Shown here: positions 1-8,236 of the stretch, one piece after another
Layout of the letters: the number at the start of each line of letters is the position of its first letter
Position numbering within the stretch: the stretch's first letter is position 1
Source of the DNA: Catenovulum maritimum
Lineage (GTDB): Bacteria; Pseudomonadota; Gammaproteobacteria; Enterobacterales; Alteromonadaceae
NCBI RefSeq assembly: GCF_001050375.1
Contig: NZ_KQ130493.1
Coordinates: 58,741 to 122,740, forward strand
Length of the DNA: 64,000 nucleotides
Direction of reading: 5' to 3'
Position numbers and translations under genes: made by a program
The notes under the pieces: generated by a model
What the model was told of the DNA's origin: nothing
Seen by the model: only the letters and a program-made list of their open reading frames with translations
Database searches by the model: none

Positions 1-40
1 GCTCGGTTAGTTAGCTAGTTTTAGGTGCTGCACTAATTTA

Positions 41-72
41 AAAATCGCTCTGTATTGCTACAGAGCGATTTT
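41..72. terminator. Bidirectional terminator-like hairpin
   Basis: Perfect 13-bp inverted repeat (41-53 with 60-72) around a 6-nt loop, with A-rich and T-rich arms, so it can end transcription in either direction. It probably closes a gene lying left of the window. The stretch from 73 to 351 holds no gene that I can support; it should contain the promoter of the first gene. Confidence 0.75.
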
Positions 73-351
73 CTATGGGCGTTTATAGCTAGTATAAGTT
101 AATTGGGCTCTGTTTATCTTTAAGCGTTAAATTTTGTTCGGTTAACAGTAAATAAATGCAGAAAACATTCTCTTAAACTCCCTCTTTCTGAACTTGTTCT
201 CAGACATAGCTTAATCTCAGCTAATAAAAATACCTCGATATTTATAAATAATTATTTTTTGGGTATCAATTTTCTCCGTTCCAATACTATTCATAGTAAG
301 TGCTAGGAAGTTAGCACTCTAGATAAGTACAAAAATGAAAAAGAGAAATAC

Positions 352-2049
352 ATGATAAGCAAAATTAAAATATTTAGTTGTATTGTTTGCCTAGCTGGCT
401 TGGTGGGATGCGGTACTCGTGGCTCAATTGAACAAGCTAACATAATCAAGCCTGCCGATATTGAAGTAACTGCGGATGTGACTAATGAAGCAGACCAGCA
501 AGGCGAAATAAGAGATCTATGGCAAGTCGCTAATCGAATTGCGCCAAGAAATGGCGTTGCCGTTCGTCCGGGTTTAAAAGTTAATACAGTTCGTATGTTG
601 GGTGGGATTTTAACGAAAGGAAAGGGCAAAAAAGTACCAGATTTAGCATATGATCTTGTCTCGTATGACGAAGCGAAAGGAGATTATATTTATGATTTTA
701 AACCTTTAATCAACCGAATTAATAAAATCCTTAAAGGCGGTACGCCCATCTATCAAATTGTGGTAGACCAACCCGCTTGGGCTTTTCAACGTGGTTATAC
801 TTTTATCCCAAACGACCAGCAAGATGGCATTCACTTTCGTGAAAAAGAGCGAGTCTCAATTTATGGAAATTCGTTACCACCTTACGACAAAGCTGAATAT
901 GTGGAATTTATGCAGGCTTGTATTCGGACCTTGATTGAAGTGTATGGTGTCGAAACGGTCAAATCTTGGCGCTTTAGAATCGGTTCTGAAATCGAAACGC
1001 CTGAGCATTGGTATGGCACGGAAAAAGAATTTGTAGAGTATTTTGCGAATACGGCTACAGCAATTCGTTCAGTGTTACCAGAGGCACTAGTTGGTTTACA
1101 TACTAGAGAGCCGCATTTTGTTTATCGAAATGGCACGATTAAAAATTATAAAGGTGAAGTTATAAAAGCATTTGCATATGCAGTGCTTGAGCATGCGTTT
1201 GAAAACCAAATTCGCATCGATTTTTGGGGGATTTCGGATTACCCAATCATTACCACAGAACACACGCGCGATCCCAAGGTGAAGTTTGAAGAGTTGTTTT
1301 TGCCTTTAACTAGCCATCCTAAATGGCAAGCTGGCACGGTTATCGATATTGAAGAGTTTTCGATTGTGTCTGCAATTAGTGGACGATTTTTAATTCCTTC
1401 AGACACAGCACAAGCTGACACGTTAAAAGTCGCAATGACAAATGAGTTAATGCAGCACGGTATTTCGCAAATATTCCAGTGGGGACAGCGTGAGCCTGAA
1501 CATGAAGAATGGACCACAAAATCGTATAAAACCATGGCTGGAAAAACTCGCATTGCGAATCAAAAAGTGAGTTTAACCGACAAAAATATAGATGATGTTG
1601 AGGCTATCATCGCAGTTGAATCAGCTAGCCAAAACATAGATGTATTAGTTTATAACTATAACCCAAGCGATATAGAAGCGACTGATATTAAAGAAATACG
1701 AACCAATATCACAACGCCAACCCCAGCGGGAACGGTTTTTTATTATCGAACTCGAGTTCAAAGCAAAGAGAATTACAAATTCCAATCTTTTATGGCGCAA
1801 CCTGGCGCAGAGCAATACTTAGGAAAAGAAAAGGTATTCAACCGCTATGGAAACTCTGGTCAAGTATTTAATGACGAAGGCAAAGCAGCGTACAAGGCAT
1901 ATGCATTTAATAACCCAAGTAAATGGAGTGAGTGGAAACAAGCAAGGACTCATAGCCTTATCAATAACGCATCTGGATCTGCTGTAAAAGTGAACATCCA
2001 ATTACCCTTATTTTCATTTGGAAAAATCGAAATTAAGTGGCAGCACTAG
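352..2049 (+). CDS. Lipoprotein glycoside hydrolase, clan GH-A-like (GH39-like)
   Basis: This is a 565-residue predicted lipoprotein: the N-terminal signal ends in a lipobox (LVGCG, Cys about 20), so the enzyme is likely membrane-anchored and facing the periplasm or exterior. The body reads as a TIM-barrel retaining glycosidase. Candidate acid/base Glu lies in RIGSEIETPEHW (about 213-215) and candidate nucleophile in IDIEEFS (about 334-335), followed by a beta-rich C-terminus as in GH39/GH51-type enzymes. The ATG at 352 follows a purine-rich AAGAGAAA stretch. A second glycosidase starts 62 nt downstream, so the pair is likely one operon. The family is inferred from motif layout only; the substrate is unknown. 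Other clan GH-A families remain possible. Confidence 0.6.
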   Translation: MISKIKIFSCIVCLAGLVGCGTRGSIEQANIIKPADIEVTADVTNEADQQGEIRDLWQVANRIAPRNGVAVRPGLKVNTVRMLGGILTKGKGKKVPDLAYDLVSYDEAKGDYIYDFKPLINRINKILKGGTPIYQIVVDQPAWAFQRGYTFIPNDQQDGIHFREKERVSIYGNSLPPYDKAEYVEFMQACIRTLIEVYGVETVKSWRFRIGSEIETPEHWYGTEKEFVEYFANTATAIRSVLPEALVGLHTREPHFVYRNGTIKNYKGEVIKAFAYAVLEHAFENQIRIDFWGISDYPIITTEHTRDPKVKFEELFLPLTSHPKWQAGTVIDIEEFSIVSAISGRFLIPSDTAQADTLKVAMTNELMQHGISQIFQWGQREPEHEEWTTKSYKTMAGKTRIANQKVSLTDKNIDDVEAIIAVESASQNIDVLVYNYNPSDIEATDIKEIRTNITTPTPAGTVFYYRTRVQSKENYKFQSFMAQPGAEQYLGKEKVFNRYGNSGQVFNDEGKAAYKAYAFNNPSKWSEWKQARTHSLINNASGSAVKVNIQLPLFSFGKIEIKWQH

Positions 2050-2111
2050 TACCAATCACTCAAGAAAAAATACTGATATTAATAAATATAATTATATTAA
2101 GAGGTTATATC

Positions 2112-4607
2112 GTGAAATATTCTATTATCCCTATGTTAGCTGCGGCAGCACTGCCTGCAAGTCTTTATGCAGAGGATTATCCATTCCCATTACCAGATTC
2201 GGTGAGCGCTGAAATTACAATCAATACTAGTCAGCAAGAAAAATTTAATAACAAACTTTTAGCGACTAATATTTTTGATTTTACGACTAGCGTAGAGCAA
2301 GACTTGATTAAGACCTTTGATCCTCAGACCATTCGTTTTCCTCATGGCTTATGGGCAAACTGGTATGATTGGCGCGGTGATTACACGCGTCAATTTGGTG
2401 ATGACTCTGTTACTTTTACCAATTCATTAGGCAATACAATAACGCGTCAACTAGATCATTTGTCGAGTATCAAAATTTTTGAGGGTATTAAAAAGAAAAT
2501 CGGAATTGACGGGGTTACTGAACTCAATAACCAAAGATTAACTCAGCAAGGGCAGGGCTATGACATGCTCTGGACTTTTAATATGAGTGCGGATGGTGAA
2601 AATGACTCTACTTTAGACAATGGTAGCCCAGAAACCATCGCACGATATAAGGATTTATTGAGTCGAGGATTGGAAGTTAAAGATATTGAATTAGGTAATG
2701 AGAACTTTTATCCGGGACAACGCAGTAGCATTATCCCAGGGGTGGATGACTATATCGCCCGCGCAAAAATGATGTCGAAAGATCTTAAAGCGCTCAATCC
2801 AAATTTACAGCTCTCTGTGCCTATGTTGCGTAAAGCCAATACAGCTAACCCTAAATATAACGAATTAGTTGCAGCGGACAGCGCTTATTTTGATGCAGTT
2901 ACCGTACATACCTATGTTGGCTATGATCCGGATAATGCTGATGACAGTGATGAAGCCTATGGCACAGCCTTAGTGGCACGTGCACATATAGCTAAATCTG
3001 TTGATGATTATTCTAAAAAAGTAGCGCCAAATAAACCGGTTTGGTTAACTGAGTGGGGGGTTAAATCGGGTGGTCCAAATGCGGCCTCTGCATTAGGTAT
3101 GGCAGATACCTATATGTTTATGAGTGAGAATCAAGATACTTATCATAGATCTAACTGGTTTAGCGTGAATGGTAAATTAAACTCATTTGTGCAGTGGGAA
3201 ACTTATATTGCACCATCAGGCGTTGAGCGTCCAAGAATTAAATACCCGCTTGAAAAAACCTTATTTGGTTCAACGCATCAAATCGTACGCCAAGCCTTGC
3301 AAGATTCTGTGATGCTAGCAAGCTCAGTGAACAGTCCAGAATTGAGTTTAGGGGTTAAATCCATCACAGCTAGGGCCGTGATTAAAAATGGCAAAGTGCA
3401 ATTGTTAGTTATTAATAAAACTAACCAAGCGGCGCCATTTACGATTAAAGCTGATGACGCTACTTACACAGGGACTTATAGCCACCAGACTATGGCATTT
3501 GATTCTTTAAGTGAAGAAAAGCTATTAGCGATTGATGCTGAGCCATTAACCACTTTAGCTGAGACTTCTGGCGCCGTTACTTTGCCGAAATACTCAATCA
3601 ATATTATTACCTTAAGTGATCTACAAGTATCAGAAGATATACTTGAAGTAGCGTTAGACACAGCAACTCAAGCTTATGTTTATCAAAAAAATGAAAATAT
3701 GACTTTTGTCGCTAAACCTGAATCGACAAAAACGGCTATTCAATCTGTTACTTTTCAAGTTGAAGGACAAAGCCCAGTGGTTGATGCTAGTGCGCCTTAT
3801 GAATTCTCTTGGGCGGCAACGCAAGGCGGTCGTCATGCGATCACCGCGACGGTAACGGATACATCGGCACGCACCGTTTCTTCTAATACCTTATATGTTA
3901 ATGTTGAAGGCGAAGATCAAGTTGTGACGGCTCAACTAGCGACACCAAGCTCAACGAGTTTGACTCTGGGTGAATCGGTCACGCTAGAGGCGAGTGCAAG
4001 TGTGAATACAGGTTCAATCACTAAAGTTGAATTGTTTATTGATAATGCTTTAGTTAAAACTTTTACTGAAGCACCGTATAGTTATGATTGGACGCCTTCT
4101 AAGGCAAAATCATCAAGCATATATATTAAAGTGACAGGCGATGCTGCTGCCACTGCGATATCAGATACGATTCAAATGTTGGTTAATCCACGGCCTCAAG
4201 TGGTTACGGTTCAAATCACTAGCCTAAGCTCAACTAATATCACTTTAGGTGAATCGGTAACGCTAGAGGCGAATGCAAGTGTAAATACAGGTACAATCAC
4301 TAAGGTTGAATTATTTATTGATAACACTTTGATTAAAACCTTTACAGAAGCACCTTATAACTATGTTTGGACACCGACTCAGGTTAAATCATCAAGCGTT
4401 TATATTAAAGCGACATCAGATGACTCAACGACTAAAACCTCAGCGATAGTTCAGGTGGTGGTTGCACCAGCGCAAGATGAGACAGACAAAGAAACAGGCA
4501 CCACACCAAGCAGTAAATCTGGTGGTTCGTTAGCTTATTTTTGGTTAATTCTATTACCTAGCTTATGGTTAAAAAAGTTCACTAGAGCTTTTTTGTCGTT
4601 AAGCTAG
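2112..4607 (+). CDS. Secreted clan GH-A-like glycosidase with Ig-like domains and GlyGly-CTERM-like tail
   Basis: I chose the GTG at 2112 because it follows AGAGG at a good distance and opens a clean signal peptide (VKYSIIPMLAAAALPASLYA). The reading frame stays open back to 2037, but that stretch lacks signal-peptide character. The catalytic part is about residues 25-500: IRFPHG, then acid/base candidate ELGNEN (Glu about 197) and nucleophile candidate LTEWG (Glu about 314), as in clan GH-A enzymes. Three Ig-like modules follow (about 530-600, 605-690, 696-782); the last two are near copies. The C-terminus is a Ser/Gly/Gly linker, a hydrophobic helix and a basic end (about 800-831). That matches the GlyGly-CTERM/rhombosortase sorting layout, so the protein may be processed and released at the surface. 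Substrate unknown. Confidence 0.65.
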   Translation: MKYSIIPMLAAAALPASLYAEDYPFPLPDSVSAEITINTSQQEKFNNKLLATNIFDFTTSVEQDLIKTFDPQTIRFPHGLWANWYDWRGDYTRQFGDDSVTFTNSLGNTITRQLDHLSSIKIFEGIKKKIGIDGVTELNNQRLTQQGQGYDMLWTFNMSADGENDSTLDNGSPETIARYKDLLSRGLEVKDIELGNENFYPGQRSSIIPGVDDYIARAKMMSKDLKALNPNLQLSVPMLRKANTANPKYNELVAADSAYFDAVTVHTYVGYDPDNADDSDEAYGTALVARAHIAKSVDDYSKKVAPNKPVWLTEWGVKSGGPNAASALGMADTYMFMSENQDTYHRSNWFSVNGKLNSFVQWETYIAPSGVERPRIKYPLEKTLFGSTHQIVRQALQDSVMLASSVNSPELSLGVKSITARAVIKNGKVQLLVINKTNQAAPFTIKADDATYTGTYSHQTMAFDSLSEEKLLAIDAEPLTTLAETSGAVTLPKYSINIITLSDLQVSEDILEVALDTATQAYVYQKNENMTFVAKPESTKTAIQSVTFQVEGQSPVVDASAPYEFSWAATQGGRHAITATVTDTSARTVSSNTLYVNVEGEDQVVTAQLATPSSTSLTLGESVTLEASASVNTGSITKVELFIDNALVKTFTEAPYSYDWTPSKAKSSSIYIKVTGDAAATAISDTIQMLVNPRPQVVTVQITSLSSTNITLGESVTLEANASVNTGTITKVELFIDNTLIKTFTEAPYNYVWTPTQVKSSSVYIKATSDDSTTKTSAIVQVVVAPAQDETDKETGTTPSSKSGGSLAYFWLILLPSLWLKKFTRAFLSLS
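3921..4470 (+). repeat. Tandem in-gene repeat encoding two Ig-like domains
   Basis: Two in-frame copies of about 93 codons (3921-4199 and 4200-4470) encode nearly the same module. Shared protein segments include LGESVTLEA and KVELFIDN, and the DNA is also closely similar, pointing to recent duplication. A more diverged related module precedes them. Confidence 0.8.
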
Positions 4608-4616
4608 CAATCCAAG

Positions 4617-4898
4617 CTAATGATTAAAATGAGTCCCAAGCAACCTAGCTTGGGACTCGTTAACAAAGCCCCAAGGTTTTAGGATATACAATGCTATCGC
4701 TTGGGGTTTTCTGATTAATGAAGAGTATATAGCAAGAACCAGATTCACCAAGAGGCTAAGATAAAATGATATTAATGCGACTTTTTTTATTGAAAATTTG
4801 GCCGATATATCTTCTAAAAACCATCGACGATAATATTCAAACAACTGATTTTTATAACTATTGCCATTAAAACTGATGGAAGTGATTTGACTGGCCAT
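4617..4898 (-). CDS. Doubtful small membrane protein
   Basis: I recognise no family. Starting at the ATG at 4898 gives 93 residues with one convincing hydrophobic segment (VALISFYLSLLVNLVLAIYS, about 40-60) and basic flanks. The longer version would need a TTG at 4979. The 3' end runs through the terminator hairpin at 4631-4658, which argues against a conserved C-terminus. It lies between the glycosidase operon and the integron-like island. It may be a decayed cassette gene or chance. Confidence 0.25.
   Translation of the reverse strand: MASQITSISFNGNSYKNQLFEYYRRWFLEDISAKFSIKKVALISFYLSLLVNLVLAIYSSLIRKPQAIALYILKPWGFVNESQARLLGTHFNH
4631..4658. terminator. Hairpin terminator after the two-glycosidase operon
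   Basis: Perfect 11-bp stem (4631-4641 with 4648-4658) with a 6-nt loop, 23 nt after the stop codon. There is no strong T-run on the + strand, so termination strength is uncertain. It overlaps the 3' end of the doubtful minus-strand reading frame at 4617-4898. Confidence 0.55.
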
Positions 4899-4979
4899 CT
4901 GTATCAAACCTATAACTATTAATAAATCCTCCAACCTAATTTTCTGTTGGTTTATACAGTTATAATGGTGAGATACCAA

Positions 4980-5275
4980 AGACCTAAATTATTTCTCGCT
5001 TTGTTTTTAACAAGGTATTGGTTTTCTGGACATGATAGCAATTAACAATATGATTTTATTTGTTTTTTATAATAGTGAGTTTACATAACGACCCTATATT
5101 TGACGATTGGCTTGGTTTCTAGGCTAAATTGTTGTTGCACTATAGTTAATTTAAGCTTAAGTTTATGAAATTATTAATTTAAAACTTATTGGAATGGCGT
5201 TGTTAGACTCAATATTGAAAAGTTCTATACGCACTTCTAATGATTAAGCGTTAGGGCTACAAGGAGAGTTTGTGC
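4980..5275. other. Gap with attC-type core sites before cassette A
   Basis: This gap carries no gene I can support. It contains GTTAGAC at 5202-5208, which fits the integron core site GTTRRRY, and GTTAGGGC at 5250-5257. The second is the exact complement of GCCCTAAC at 5914-5921, beyond the next gene. Matched R' and R'' ends of this kind are what a cassette boundary shows. Confidence 0.45.
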
Positions 5276-5914
5276 ATGAGTTCTAATCTGATGTGGGATG
5301 CAGGGAAATTTCAAGAAAACTTAGGTTCTCTAATTTCAAAATTCAATACATTATTTTTAAGCGACATAGCACCTATCATTTCTAACCCTTGTGGTGATAG
5401 AAAAGCGTCTTTGAGAGCTATAATTGCTCTAAATGTTCCCCGAATACAAACAGACCTTCATAAAGCTCTTAGTGAGATTGAGCATGAATTAAGGGATAAC
5501 GCTCATTTTTTATTAATACAATCTGGTTTCTCTGAAATTGAATCCCAAACATATCTATTAAGTAATTTTCCTTCTGGCTGTATTAAATCAAGTGTAATTA
5601 ATGAGCTTAATTCAACTGTTGGCTTACTTAACGAATTAACTACTTTAGCAATAGCCCATCTAAATGTATTAGAAACAAATTCAGGGTTTGGAGGTATGCT
5701 AAGAGGGCTATTCAAGGGATACTCCAATCCAGTTGATGGCATTTCCCATGCATTTGGGCAAGGAAGTATGCAAATTGAAGTAAATTCCAGTCTACAGAGT
5801 TTTAATTCGGCTGCGCTTTTAGTCGGTCAATCTATAGATTCCGTTTCTACTTCATTACATACAGTTGTTTTGGAAAAATGGAATAGTTTTGGGGCTATGG
5901 TGGAAAATTTGTAG
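5276..5914 (+). CDS. Unknown cassette-borne protein (212 aa)
   Basis: I do not recognise this protein. I chose ATG 5276 because AAGGAG lies at the right distance (5261-5266); a TTG at 5270 is also in frame. There is no signal peptide and no clear membrane segment. Most of it looks alpha-helical and soluble, with a glycine-rich patch (GFGGMLRGLFKG, about 144-155) near the middle and amphipathic helices either side. The stop codon touches GCCCTAAC, which complements GTTAGGGC upstream, so the gene sits in a cassette-like unit. A real gene is supported by length, ribosome binding site and context; function is open. Confidence 0.6.
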   Translation: MSSNLMWDAGKFQENLGSLISKFNTLFLSDIAPIISNPCGDRKASLRAIIALNVPRIQTDLHKALSEIEHELRDNAHFLLIQSGFSEIESQTYLLSNFPSGCIKSSVINELNSTVGLLNELTTLAIAHLNVLETNSGFGGMLRGLFKGYSNPVDGISHAFGQGSMQIEVNSSLQSFNSAALLVGQSIDSVSTSLHTVVLEKWNSFGAMVENL

Positions 5915-5994
5915 CCCTAACAAACAACTTATGTGGGACTGCTAAAGCTTGGCTCGGTTCCGCTTCGCTACACAGTTTAGCCAAGCTTTATAGC
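5914..5994 (+). repeat. attC-like 5' half (R''-L'') with internal hairpin
   Basis: GCCCTAAC (5914-5921) is followed by a VCR-like stretch reaching GGGACTGC, then a hairpin whose arms are 5941-5954 and 5979-5994 (two unpaired bases). A complementary 3' half does not follow directly. A possible partner, GCAGTCTC-GTTAGC, lies at about 6576-6589. The site therefore looks split or expanded by insertion. Confidence 0.45.
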
Positions 5995-6389
5995 AAAAAC
6001 TATCTGGACAGGAATTTTTAGAAAGTAATAAAATCAACAGGTTATTCTTTATCCTGTTTCTATTTTTATCGTTTGGTTTATTTTTTGAACGATCACTAGG
6101 TGAAACAACCGCTTGTTACTGAAAATGTATATCTAGCTGAAATCGCAGCTCTTTAGATATGCAACAGGCGATTAATTCTTTATTACAGGCACGACTCTTT
6201 CTCAAATCACGTATGAAAAATAAATAGACATGAGTGAGTTGTAAGTATTTGTAATTTATCTTTTTTAACAATGCCTGCTATTCAGGTTTCTTAACCGTTA
6301 TCTTATTCACTTTTGAATGACTGTTAGGTGATTTCAATAATGTCTGCCAGACAGTTTACGCGCCGAACATCACAAGTGAAACAGGACGA

Positions 6390-6492
6390 GTAGGCGCGAT
6401 GCTTGCTCGCGCGTTTTTGAGAACAAAACCTTTGTTTAGATTAAACAGATATATTGATTTAGCCTTCACGCGTCAGCAAGCTTGACGCCTAC
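6390..6492. repeat. 103-bp palindromic (MITE-like) element
   Basis: Imperfect 24-bp terminal inverted repeats (6390-6413 and 6469-6492; outer ends GTAGGCGCG and GACGCCTAC) flank an AT-rich centre of 55 bp. It has no coding capacity. The inner TATATTGATTTAGC resembles the ends of the larger palindromic element at 29755-29985. It may be a non-autonomous transposon or a dispersed intergenic repeat. Confidence 0.55.
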
Positions 6493-6535
6493 AAATAAAC
6501 CACCTGGACAGGCACTTATAGATAAGTTACAGATT

Positions 6536-6587
6536 AAACGGAATTTGTTTATAAAGGCGAGATGAGACTTTTTCTGCAGTCTCGTTA
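6536..6587 (+). repeat. 52-bp direct repeat, copy 1 (attC 3'-half-like)
   Basis: This segment recurs at 7630-7681 with few changes. Both copies contain TTTATAAAGGCGAG, a GAGACT/AGTCTC-type hairpin and end in GTCTCGTTA. The end fits an attC L'-R' half. Here it runs into GTTAGCAGCC, which nearly complements the sequence after yoeB at 7198-7206. Confidence 0.6.
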
Positions 6588-6658
6588 GCAGCCTTTAAAA
6601 TTCAGAGTTGTCTTAGATCTTGCACATGTATCATTGAACAGATAAACTTGTCTTATTT

Positions 6659-6668
6659 GTTGTACAAC
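6659..6668. promoter_or_regulatory. YefM-type operator palindrome
   Basis: GTTGTACAAC is a perfect 10-bp palindrome with the TGTACA core known for YefM autoregulation. It sits 13 nt before the chosen antitoxin start. A TGCACATGTA stretch at 6621-6630 may be a second half-site. Confidence 0.55.
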
Positions 6669-6681
6669 TATGAGGTGTTTT

Positions 6682-6936
6682 ATGCGTATTGTATCTTTTA
6701 CAGAAGCTCGAAATGGGCTTAAGTCGGTACTAGACCAAGTTGTAAATGATGTAGATTACACAATTATAACTCGGAGAGATTCTGAAGACGCAGTCGTAAT
6801 GTCCTTGGATCATTATAATAGTCTTATGGAAACTGTTCATTTACTTAAATCTCCAGCTAATGCTGCTCATTTATCTAAATCAATTGAGCAGTATAATTCA
6901 GGTCAAGTAAAGTCTAGAGACTTAATAGATGGCTAG
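6682..6936 (+). CDS. yefM: YefM/Phd-family antitoxin
   Basis: An 84-residue antitoxin of the YefM (Phd/YefM, type II) family. The N-terminal part (MRIVSFTEARNGLKSVLDQV) is the DNA-binding dimerisation domain, and the central ITRRDSEDAVVMSLDHYNSL and LLKSPANAAHL are family hallmarks; the variable C-terminal tail wraps the toxin. I prefer ATG 6682 over 6670 because the domain begins there. The toxin gene starts inside its last codons (8-nt overlap), giving translational coupling. The TGTACA palindrome upstream suggests autoregulation by the toxin-antitoxin complex. It lies in a cassette-like unit bounded by core sites at 6584 and about 7198. Confidence 0.9.
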   Translation: MRIVSFTEARNGLKSVLDQVVNDVDYTIITRRDSEDAVVMSLDHYNSLMETVHLLKSPANAAHLSKSIEQYNSGQVKSRDLIDG

Positions 6937-7189
6937 ACAACTAGCATGGACTGATGAAGCTTGGAGTGATTATGTCTACTGGCAAAGCCAAGATAAAAAG
7001 ACTTTAAAACGTATAAATAAACTCATTAATGACTCCAAGCGTTCTCCATCCGAGGGTATTGGTAAACCTGAGCCTTTAAAAGAGAATTTATCTGGTTTTT
7101 GGTCTAGACGAATAGATGAAACTAATCGTTTAGTTTATGTAGTATCGGATTCATATTTAACTATAATTTCCTGTCGCTATCACTATTAG
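6929..7189 (+). CDS. yoeB: YoeB-family mRNA endonuclease toxin
   Basis: An 86-residue RelE-superfamily toxin of YoeB type, which cleaves mRNA on the ribosome. The family signature is intact: GIGKPEPLKENLSGFWSRRI includes the catalytic Glu/Arg region, and the protein ends in RYHY with the catalytic His and terminal Tyr. Length agrees with E. coli YoeB (84 aa). It overlaps yefM by 8 nt. It is about 60% identical by eye to the second, oppositely oriented YoeB at 7679-7939. There is no sign of inactivation. Confidence 0.92.
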   Translation: MARQLAWTDEAWSDYVYWQSQDKKTLKRINKLINDSKRSPSEGIGKPEPLKENLSGFWSRRIDETNRLVYVVSDSYLTIISCRYHY

Positions 7190-7198
7190 TGTAAGCGG

Positions 7199-7225
7199 TA
7201 GCTAACACATATGAGCCTCCCGTTG
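7199..7225 (+). repeat. attC-like 5' half after yefM-yoeB, copy 1
   Basis: GCTAACACATATGAGCCTCCCG recurs with small changes at 9620-9645 after the DUF2306-like gene. Both start at or just beyond the stop codon of a gene with an RYYYAAC-like core. Two unrelated genes sharing the same 3' flank is expected of integron cassettes. Confidence 0.55.
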
Positions 7226-7629
7226 GCCAATAGGTAATAGTGATCTTTTCGGCAACTTTTCGGTTGTCGAATCCAAGTTAATCAGCAAAATAATCTACTT
7301 CGCTTGTCATTTTAGCTGTCAGGTCTCAATCACCCACAGCAAATACATTTAGAGGCTCTTATTGTGGTCTTACCACATGCCTGTTTGGACTTAATCTTTT
7401 AAAATAAACAGGGGCACTACGACTAAATGGATTTAGAAGTTAAGGCGACGCAGGATGCCAAAGCCGAGATAAACATAGGTTAACCCTCATATGGCGCTAT
7501 TCAAAAGACGGGTTTTATAAATTACCCAGTTAGTATCAGGCTCAAAGAAGGTGTAAACGATTTTGCTGATTAAATTTGAAAGCATGCCAGCTGAATGTCT
7601 AATCAAGGCCAAGTGGTAAGCAAGCGATG
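7226..7629. other. Gene-free stretch between toxin-antitoxin modules
   Basis: I see no supported coding frame or recognisable element here. It separates an attC-like 5' half from the copy-2 3'-half-like repeat, so it may be a large insertion in a decayed attC site or a cassette whose gene has eroded. Confidence 0.4.
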
Positions 7630-7681
7630 AAACTGAATTTATTTATAAAGGCGAGGCGAGAGTTTTTCTACAGTCTCGTTA
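7630..7681 (+). repeat. 52-bp direct repeat, copy 2 (attC 3'-half-like)
   Basis: Second copy of the 6536-6587 segment. It ends in GTCTCGTTATGTGCC. GTTATGTGCC (7678-7687) is the exact complement of GGCACATAAC at 8237-8246, on the far side of the yefM-yoeB pair. This marks a cassette spanning about 7678-8332. Confidence 0.65.
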
Positions 7682-7939
7682 TGTGCCGTAATGATATCGG
7701 AGTTGTGCGATTAGAATAGAGCCATCTTGTTGTTTATAAACGATTCGGTGTTCATCATTTATGCGGCGAGACCAATATCCTGACAAACCATGTTTTAATG
7801 GCTCAGGTTTTCCAATGCCTTCGTTTGGGGTTCTTTGGATATCTTTAATGAGCAAATTAATACGCTTTAGTATTTTTTTGTCTGTTGTTTGCCAGTAAAG
7901 GTATTCTTCCCAAGCCTTGGTTGAGAACGTTAGTTTCAT
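7679..7939 (-). CDS. yoeB: YoeB-family mRNA endonuclease toxin (second module)
   Basis: An 86-residue YoeB toxin very close to the E. coli type: YLYWQTTDKKILKRIN, GIGKPEPLKHGLSGYWSRRI and the RYHY end with two extra residues. The catalytic Glu, Arg, His and Tyr positions are all present. The start overlaps the antitoxin stop by 4 nt (ATGA). The stop codon falls inside the cassette core site GTTATGTGCC, so almost no spare DNA follows the gene. It is antisense to the attC orientation, as seen for some toxin-antitoxin cassettes carrying their own promoter. Confidence 0.93.
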   Translation of the reverse strand: MKLTFSTKAWEEYLYWQTTDKKILKRINLLIKDIQRTPNEGIGKPEPLKHGLSGYWSRRINDEHRIVYKQQDGSILIAQLRYHYGT

Positions 7940-8187
7940 TCAATAAGTTCTTGTTCAGTTCCATTGCCTGCTTCAAGTTCGGCAATGGATTCTAAAAGAT
8001 GTCTAGCATTTGCTGGAGATCTAAGTAAATATGTAGTTTCCTGCATTGCGTTATAGTCTTCTAAAGATATCATAACAACAGGTGCTTCACTTTTACGGGT
8101 AATTATAATTGGTGCGTGGTCATTACAAACTTGCGCCATTGTGCTTGCTAAATTTGCTCTAGCAGCGGTATAGCTTATTGCGTCCAT
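7936..8187 (-). CDS. yefM: YefM/Phd-family antitoxin (second module)
   Basis: An 83-residue antitoxin partner of the adjacent YoeB. I start it at ATG 8187 (MDAISYTAARANL), preceded by TGGAG; an upstream extension to 8241 lacks homology to the family and covers the operator and attC end. Hallmarks are ITRKSEAPVVMISLEDYNAM and LLRSPANARHL. Compared with the first YefM it is clearly a paralogue, not a copy. It neutralises and co-represses with YoeB by family knowledge. The TGTACA sites upstream support autoregulation. Confidence 0.92.
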   Translation of the reverse strand: MDAISYTAARANLASTMAQVCNDHAPIIITRKSEAPVVMISLEDYNAMQETTYLLRSPANARHLLESIAELEAGNGTEQELIE

Positions 8188-8206
8188 GGTAACTCCAAAG
8201 TGTTGT

Positions 8207-8224
8207 TGTACGTTTATTTGTACA
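8207..8224. promoter_or_regulatory. YefM-type operator, two TGTAC half-sites
   Basis: TGTAC (8207-8211) and TGTACA (8219-8224) lie 20-37 nt upstream of the second yefM. Paired TGTACA cores are the known binding pattern for YefM-YoeB complexes. Confidence 0.55.
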
Positions 8225-8236
8225 GGATAGCTTAAT

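Larger units (their letters stand above)
5995..6681. other. Gene-free gap of degenerate repeats
   Basis: Besides the 103-bp palindrome, this gap holds CTGGACAGG twice (about 6004 and 6504, each followed by a similar A/T stretch) and TTTTTAACAATGCCTG (about 6262, again near 8904). I see no protein-coding frame. It looks like an accumulation of cassette remnants. Confidence 0.4.

Noticed and set aside
303..629. Minus-strand open frame of 108 codons near the window start
   Set aside because: It overlaps the well-supported lipoprotein glycosidase antisense and shows no family motif; a shadow frame.
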